64,000 bases of DNA from positions 12,746,501 to 12,810,500 of the forward strand of contig JAMPIT010000484.1 in the NCBI GenBank assembly GCA_026261815.1, read 5' to 3'. The notes under the pieces are model-generated. The model had not been told where the DNA came from. It did no database searches and saw only the letters and a list, made by a program, of their open reading frames with translations. Shown here piece by piece: positions 60,901 to 64,000 of this stretch; the first letter of the stretch is position 1; the number at the start of each line of letters is the position of its first letter. This DNA is from Monarcha castaneiventris obscurior (lineage: Eukaryota > Chordata > Aves > Passeriformes > Monarchidae). A program made the translations under genes and the position numbers.

Positions 60901-63637
60901 CTTGTGTGTTCTAAAAACTTTTCCACTTACCTTTATGGCAGGCTTTGATCTATCTTTTGGGAAGCAAACACAAACATATGAAAGAAGTATTTAATAACAA
61001 CTTGCTCCTGAAAAACAATCTCGAGAAATTAGTAAAATGTTATATTCATCTGATTTTTGTAAGTCTGGGGGAAGTACTTTCCCCATACCATCTGCCCTGA
61101 TTATTTTACTTTTTTTACTTATTTCACTATACACACTTCAAAAGCATGTTGGAAAAAAAATTAGATATATTTCAGTAACTATTTCCAGTTTTATACACAT
61201 CTAATCAAATTATTGTGCCAGTCTGACCTTCCCCTGCTATTCATTGTTTCTCAGAGAGCCCTGTGGTGATGCCTTCTTTGGTTCCATGATGGTTTTTTGC
61301 CTCCATCACTGAGATGCCACAGTGCATTGCTCCCTACACCTCTCCCCTGAATTACTCTTCAGTCTCTTAACCCACATCCTAGAGGATGCACAGAGGTGTG
61401 GTAGTCTCAAAAATAATAAGTACCATGTTCCATATAATGCTTATGAATAAAGAATGTTCTAATATTAATAGAAGGAACGTGGTACTCAAGAAATCCTGTA
61501 CACATAGCTATTTTGATTTTTTTTCTGTGTAAGAGAGAGACAGCCATCTCCAGTAGCAGCTTAAGCTACTGCAGAATAATCCTACTTTAGCCCCTAAGAA
61601 TGTGAGCAGTGTTTTTCAGCGCAGAAACCAAAATTCAGAACAAATACAATTTGATGCAATTTTTGACACCATTCAATTCAAGGAAGTGCTGTTCCTATCA
61701 GTGTATAAACAAGTTAATTCTGGAAAAGACTGCTTGTTCAAGGCTAGTTCACAGTCAAAGGCAAGGCTTTATCTTGGAGCACAGTCTGGAACACAGACTG
61801 CCCCTCCCCAGCCAAAGATGCTAAGGATGATTGTAAAGAGCACTGGAATTCCTTGTGGCTCAAAACACCACCTAATGTGTCATTAGGCAGCTGTCTGGTA
61901 AATGCAGAAAATTAATTATAATTTAAAGGGCATTTAATGGAGAATTTCTATATCCTGACTATGTAGAACAGTTGGGAAAAGTAGACTTGTACAGAAATGT
62001 ATGTCTGATAAATCACAAAAATGGAATTTATTATAGAGACATATGCCTGGCAAAATCACAGAAACAGAATTTATTAACACTTAATTACCAACATAGATTT
62101 TTCCAGTATAGCTCAGATGGCAGTAGTGAGATTTGGCCTCAATAAACTACTTATTGAAAATTAAAAATGTTAATTGCAAATACTGAAGCTACTCAAAAAA
62201 TGTGACTGTAATGCTGTGTAAGTTAAGCAGTTATTAGGCCTCTTTTATCCTGGCAAGTAATGTGCTATAAAGTTACAGAAATTATCAAGTTATGCCAGGT
62301 GATACACAATAGCACTTAACTGGTTTTTTTAATGACAAACTAAGGAGTGGAGACTATTTGCCACCTGTTCCCCAGTGGACAGACTATCCAGAGCTTCATT
62401 ATCAACCTACTGTTCAGAACCGAGCTGGTTAGAGAGAGGACTTGTAAACAACAATGTACAAACATTCTTCTACTCTGAAAAATATTTCAGGAAAGCTGGG
62501 CTTCATGTCGCTTGGATATTAGGTTTAACTTCAAGAAGCTTTAAAGATTACTTGAGATAAATGATTAAAAAAATACCAGAAGAAGCTAAAATTAGCCTAG
62601 GCTTTCCATCCAGCACTTCAGTTTTGAGCTTCAGTCCATCACTGCAAAATGAGAGAGAGAGTGGAATCTGAAATATTAAGTAATCTGATAATGGTAAGAT
62701 GTTTACATTAATAAGAAGAAAAACAGTACTTAATTATAACACAATATTTACTGTTGTTCCAGATAGTCTTTTACATCCCAAGCTATGTTTTAATAAGTTA
62801 CTTAAAGAAATCAACACATCTTGAAGAGGGTATAGTTTTATTATTGATACTGAAAAAACTGGATTTGCATGTTGCAAAGTAGATCTCTGACACTAAAGGT
62901 GCCACTCAACACTGTTATACAGAGCAATGTGCCTCAAGAATTTATTAATCCAACAATGAGAACTGTGAGCTGCAAAAATCGCTAACCAAGTCTCCCGGAA
63001 CGCCAGCGCCGATCACAAAGAGGGGCTGCACTCTGGAAACAGCCTTTGGTTGTGCTTCCATGCACAACAATCCACCTTTGCAAGTGGAACAGGCGCTATT
63101 ATAAGCGTTTACGAGAGGAGAAAAACGTGGCAGTGCAAAGTGCCCAGCTGCCTTTCTTTCTTCCGTGCGCTGGGACAATCCAGTATGACGCTAAGTGCTC
63201 AAAATAACACTTCATCTTCAAATTTCATTTTAAAAAAGTTCACAATTAAAAAAATCCAGCGCAGCGCAGCTTTCCCCGGGGCACCCCGACGAGCGGAGCC
63301 GCCCGGCCCCGTCCCGCTTTGTGCCGCAGCCGCGGAGGGTGCGCGCTGCCCCGAGCATCCCACCCCGTCCCTGGCTTCCCAGGGCCCGTCCCGAGGCACT
63401 TCCCGCCCGAAGGGTCGCTAGCCCCCGGCTCTGTCCCTCAGATCGCTCCCGCTGCCGCGGCCCCGCGAGGCGTTCCGCGAGATCGGGGCCGTCCCTCCCC
63501 GCACAGCCTCGGCCCGTGGGGAGCGCATCCCGCTGCCCGCCCGGCCCTGCCCTGCCCTGCCCTGCCCGGCCCCGCTCGCTCCTCACCCCAGGTTCATGGC
63601 GCTGCCCGGCCCCGCTCGCTCCTCACCCCAGGTTCAT
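42981..63637 (-). CDS. CCDC66: CCDC66, coiled-coil domain-containing protein 66, 19 coding exons, 985 aa
   Basis: CCDC66 is a microtubule-associated protein of centriolar satellites, centrosomes and cilia, important in retina. Exons in transcript order: 63627-63637 (or the duplicate 63587-63597), 62577-62641, 60931-60953, 59663-60080, 58727-58862, 58452-58555, 57369-57487, 56436-56609, 55516-55647, 54289-54539, 53809-53893, 52859-53020, 50762-50903, 50192-50314, 49203-49681, 48217-48254, 47667-47953, 47093-47220, 42981-43061. They sum to 2958 nt with one first exon, every junction GT-AG and in phase. The human protein is 948 residues. It begins MNLGDGLKLKTEVLDGKPRL as in human. Landmarks follow: SLVCLTQEQLQQILM, FLRSMTALLDPAQIEERDRR, a long Glu/Lys/Gln-rich coiled coil, SKRPDWNINKPGKRYIPASE, FVPYVRTREVYYLDPEAPLS and RDPLLNPDTV. 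An extra 58-codon exon accounts for most of the added length. The gene is convergent with TASOR, as in human. Confidence 0.96.
45199..45840 (+). mobile_element. Probable solo LTR of an endogenous retrovirus (approximate limits)
   Basis: The stretch has promoter-like and terminator-like signals in LTR order. TATAAAA at 45683-45689 is followed 63 bases later by an AGTAAA poly(A)-type signal (45746-45751), then a short tail. An internal direct duplication at 45271-45381 is typical of U3 regions. The layout resembles the second element at about 51780-52155. No retroviral coding sequence is present. Terminal TG/CA ends and target-site duplications could not be fixed, so the limits are estimates. 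It lies antisense in a CCDC66 intron. Confidence 0.4.
45271..45381. repeat. Direct tandem duplication of about 55 bp inside the LTR-like element
   Basis: Unit 1 (45271-45328) and unit 2 (45329-45381) both begin TGTAACTG, continue TTCCCAAG, share a GACCTAGCCCT block and end in a GTGATA block. Small indels separate the units, so the duplication is not recent. Confidence 0.75.
47093..50314 (-). other. CCDC66: CCDC66 exons 14-18: C-terminal conserved motifs
   Basis: The exons are 50192-50314, 49203-49681, 48217-48254, 47667-47953 and 47093-47220. They encode residues of about 608-959. Exon 15 holds the strongly conserved SKRPDWNINKPGKRYIPASE and KQREENKVRRQMELLQLVE. Exon 17 holds FVPYVRTREVYYLDPEAPLS and PSTQDPQ. 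Exon 18 holds RDPLLNPDTV and RERQQAILKGLSKLRQ, which runs into GLLQKQKELE of the last exon. Exon 16 is only 38 nt. The intervening sequence of exon 14 and of the first half of exon 17 is poorly conserved and probably disordered. Confidence 0.88.
47529..47534 (-). terminator. CCDC66: Possible intronic poly(A) signal after CCDC66 exon 17
   Basis: If the donor after exon 17 (GTACTG at 47661-47666) is not used, the frame stays open for about 45 codons and stops at TAA 47530-47532. That stop lies inside an AATAAA on the - strand. Downstream sequence is A-rich rather than GT-rich, so the site may be weak or a false signal. Confidence 0.25.
50907..50927. repeat. 21-base A-run, the polypyrimidine tract of CCDC66 exon 13
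   Basis: Twenty-one uninterrupted A on the + strand are 21 T on the - strand. They sit directly before the AG acceptor of exon 13 (50903 boundary) and so form its polypyrimidine tract. Such a run is length-variable and error-prone in sequencing. Confidence 0.8.
51779..52155 (+). mobile_element. Probable solo LTR of an endogenous retrovirus
   Basis: The element has TATAAAA at 52030-52036, AATAAA at 52104-52109 (74 bases later), a short R/U5-like tail, and plausible termini TGTGAACC and CTAACA. No coding sequence accompanies it, so it reads as a solo LTR left by recombination. Its TATA-to-poly(A) layout resembles the element near 45683. I could not find a convincing target-site duplication, so the ends are uncertain. 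It lies in CCDC66 intron 12, in antisense orientation to the gene. Confidence 0.55.
56436..56609 (-). CDS. CCDC66: CCDC66 exon 8: 58-codon exon without clear human counterpart
   Basis: This in-frame, phase 0-0 exon (acceptor TTTGCAG, donor GTGAGA) encodes 58 residues beginning TVFPADSVHGTEENSACTAA, rich in Ala, Ser, Thr and Asp. It falls between the DEQVALKKK exon and the RPFSALKHEQQKK exon. In human CCDC66 as I remember it, these are separated by only a short stretch. Its symmetrical phase means it can be skipped without frame disruption, so it may be an alternative cassette exon. That it is coding rests on the open frame, both splice sites and the correct phase. Confidence 0.6.
60776..60822 (-). 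mobile_element. CR1-type LINE 3' fragment
   Basis: The + strand reads AACAGAATATCTCAAGTTAG followed by AAGGGACCCATAAG. This matches the antisense of the familiar avian CR1 3' end (AGTTGGAAGGGACCCATAAGG type). Only about 45 bases are recognisable, so this is an old 5'-truncated tail. It lies just upstream of CCDC66 exon 3, in its intron. Confidence 0.55.
60954..62576 (-). other. CCDC66: CCDC66 intron 2
   Basis: This 1.6-kb AT-rich intron lies between exon 2 and the 23-nt exon 3. I found no gene. The short + frames at 61602-61886 and 62375-62560 have no recognisable product. Confidence 0.7.
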
Positions 63638-63650
63638 GGCGCTGCCCGGC
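63561..63650. repeat. CCDC66: 40-bp tandem duplication copying the CCDC66 start codon and splice donor
   Basis: 63561-63600 and 63601-63640 are identical except for the first base, and a further 10 bases (63641-63650) begin a third unit. Each unit contains on the - strand the ATG (63595-63597 or 63635-63637), the coding bases ATGAACCTGGG, and the donor GTGAGGAGC. Both start codons have the same good context (G at -3, A at +4). The near identity indicates a recent duplication or an assembly artefact. Confidence 0.9.
63627..63637 (-). CDS. CCDC66: CCDC66 coding exon 1 (11 coding bases, 5'-most copy)
   Basis: The exon encodes MNL plus two bases of Gly, then donor GTGAGG at 63621-63626. Joined to exon 2 it gives MNLGDGLKLK, as in human CCDC66. 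The alternative copy is 63587-63597. If the second donor is used, the first ATG reads MNLG then TGA and becomes a four-codon upstream ORF. Confidence 0.7.
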
Positions 63651-63774
63651 TCCGCGGGGCCCCGCGCATCGCCCGCCCTCAGCTCCGCTCCGCGCTGAAG
63701 GAGCCGCGCCTCCATTGGCTGCCCGCGGGGGGGTCTCCGCCAATGGGCGCCCGCAGCACTGCGGGGCGGCGTGG

Positions 63775-63920
63775 CCGGGAGCGCTGGGGGATGGAGTCCC
63801 GATGGAGTCCCGCATATCCTCCTGGACCGGGAGCGCTGGGGATGGGTCCCGATGGAGTCCCGCACGTCCCGCCGGACCGGGAGCGCCGGGGATGGAATCC
63901 CGCACCCCCTCGTCCCGGGG
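63775..63920. repeat. GC-rich 50-52-bp tandem repeat, about 3 copies
   Basis: Units start CCGGGAGCGC at 63775, 63827 and 63877 and contain GGGGATGG and GTCCCG blocks. The third copy is shortened. It lies upstream of the CCDC66 promoter at the right edge of the window and explains several long open frames there on the - strand. Confidence 0.8.
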
Positions 63921-64000
63921 CATGGGCTCTTGCAGGCCCACCGAGGGTGCGGAGCAATTGCCGGGCGATTATCCCCGGCCTGGAGCAGCTGGGAAGAGCG

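Larger units (their letters stand above)
59663..62641 (-). other. CCDC66: CCDC66 exons 2-4: N-terminal region, with a 23-nt micro-exon
   Basis: Exon 2 (62577-62641, 65 nt) encodes DGLKLKTEVLDGKPRLILAS. Exon 3 (60931-60953) is a 23-nt micro-exon encoding DRSKPAIK. Exon 4 (59663-60080, 418 nt) opens with MGNKARAPKQ and contains LKSLVCLTQEQLQQILMIVK, a short conserved helix. The phases 2, 1 and 0 join correctly with MNLG from exon 1. The methionine opening exon 4 could act as an internal start if exon 3 were skipped. Confidence 0.85.
63240..63770 (-). promoter_or_regulatory. CCDC66: CpG-rich promoter of CCDC66 with two CCAAT boxes
   Basis: GC and CpG density rise sharply across and upstream of the first coding exon. 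Upstream of the ATG on the - strand are a CCAAT box (ATTGG on +, 63714-63718) and, 22 bases further, one in the opposite orientation (CCAAT on +, 63740-63744). A pair of NF-Y sites 80-110 bases upstream of the start codon and no TATA box fit a CpG-island promoter. The opposed CCAAT boxes could also support divergent transcription to the right. Confidence 0.65.

Noticed and set aside
63199..63957. Overlapping open frames on both strands at the right edge
   Set aside because: The CpG-island composition and the 40-bp and 50-bp repeats explain them. Only the 11 coding bases with ATG and donor match CCDC66.
1..64000. CRISPR arrays, operons, prophage, tRNA or rRNA genes
   Set aside because: The window is spliced vertebrate DNA. 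No regularly spaced repeats with spacers, no cloverleaf-forming tRNA with A/B boxes, and no rRNA sequence were seen.

Overview
The window is vertebrate nuclear DNA, most likely from a bird and possibly a songbird. Three multi-exon genes with canonical GT-AG introns can be read end to end. Their order and orientation (ARHGEF3 then TASOR on one strand, CCDC66 convergent on the other) match the known human 3p14.3 block CCDC66-TASOR-ARHGEF3. Compact introns, a CR1-type LINE tail and solo-LTR-like elements fit an avian genome. The species call is inference.

Layout. 1-3501 is intron of ARHGEF3, whose first exons lie left of the window. 3502-10552 (+) holds its last eight coding exons (454 codons plus stop, DH and PH domains), with a 3' UTR to about 12440. 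12440-16600 has no recognisable gene. 16640-17860 is a GC/CpG-rich promoter with a 34-bp minisatellite, an inverted CCAAT box and YY1-like sites. TASOR (+) runs from the ATG at 17538 to the stop at 41070 in 23 coding exons. Their summed length is 5064 nt, giving an intact 1687-residue protein. 41071-42980 holds the convergent 3' ends of TASOR and CCDC66. CCDC66 (-) runs from a tandemly duplicated first coding exon (63587-63637) to the stop at 42981 in 19 coding exons. They total 2958 nt and give an intact 985-residue protein. The right edge is the CCDC66 CpG-rich promoter with two CCAAT boxes and a degenerate 50-bp tandem repeat.

Functions, from family knowledge. ARHGEF3 is a RhoA/RhoB exchange factor. 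TASOR is the assembly scaffold of the HUSH complex, which silences retroelements through H3K9me3. CCDC66 is a microtubule, centriolar-satellite and cilium protein. They share no pathway; the linkage is conserved synteny. All exon borders below were set by hand from splice sites, reading-frame continuity and remembered similarity to the human proteins, with no alignment run.

There is no prokaryotic system here. The most distinctive points are a 40-bp duplication that copies the CCDC66 start codon together with its splice donor and so creates a four-codon upstream ORF, a 58-codon CCDC66 exon that I cannot match to human CCDC66, a same-frame upstream ORF inside a YY1-like site at TASOR, and two LTR-like elements antisense in CCDC66 introns.
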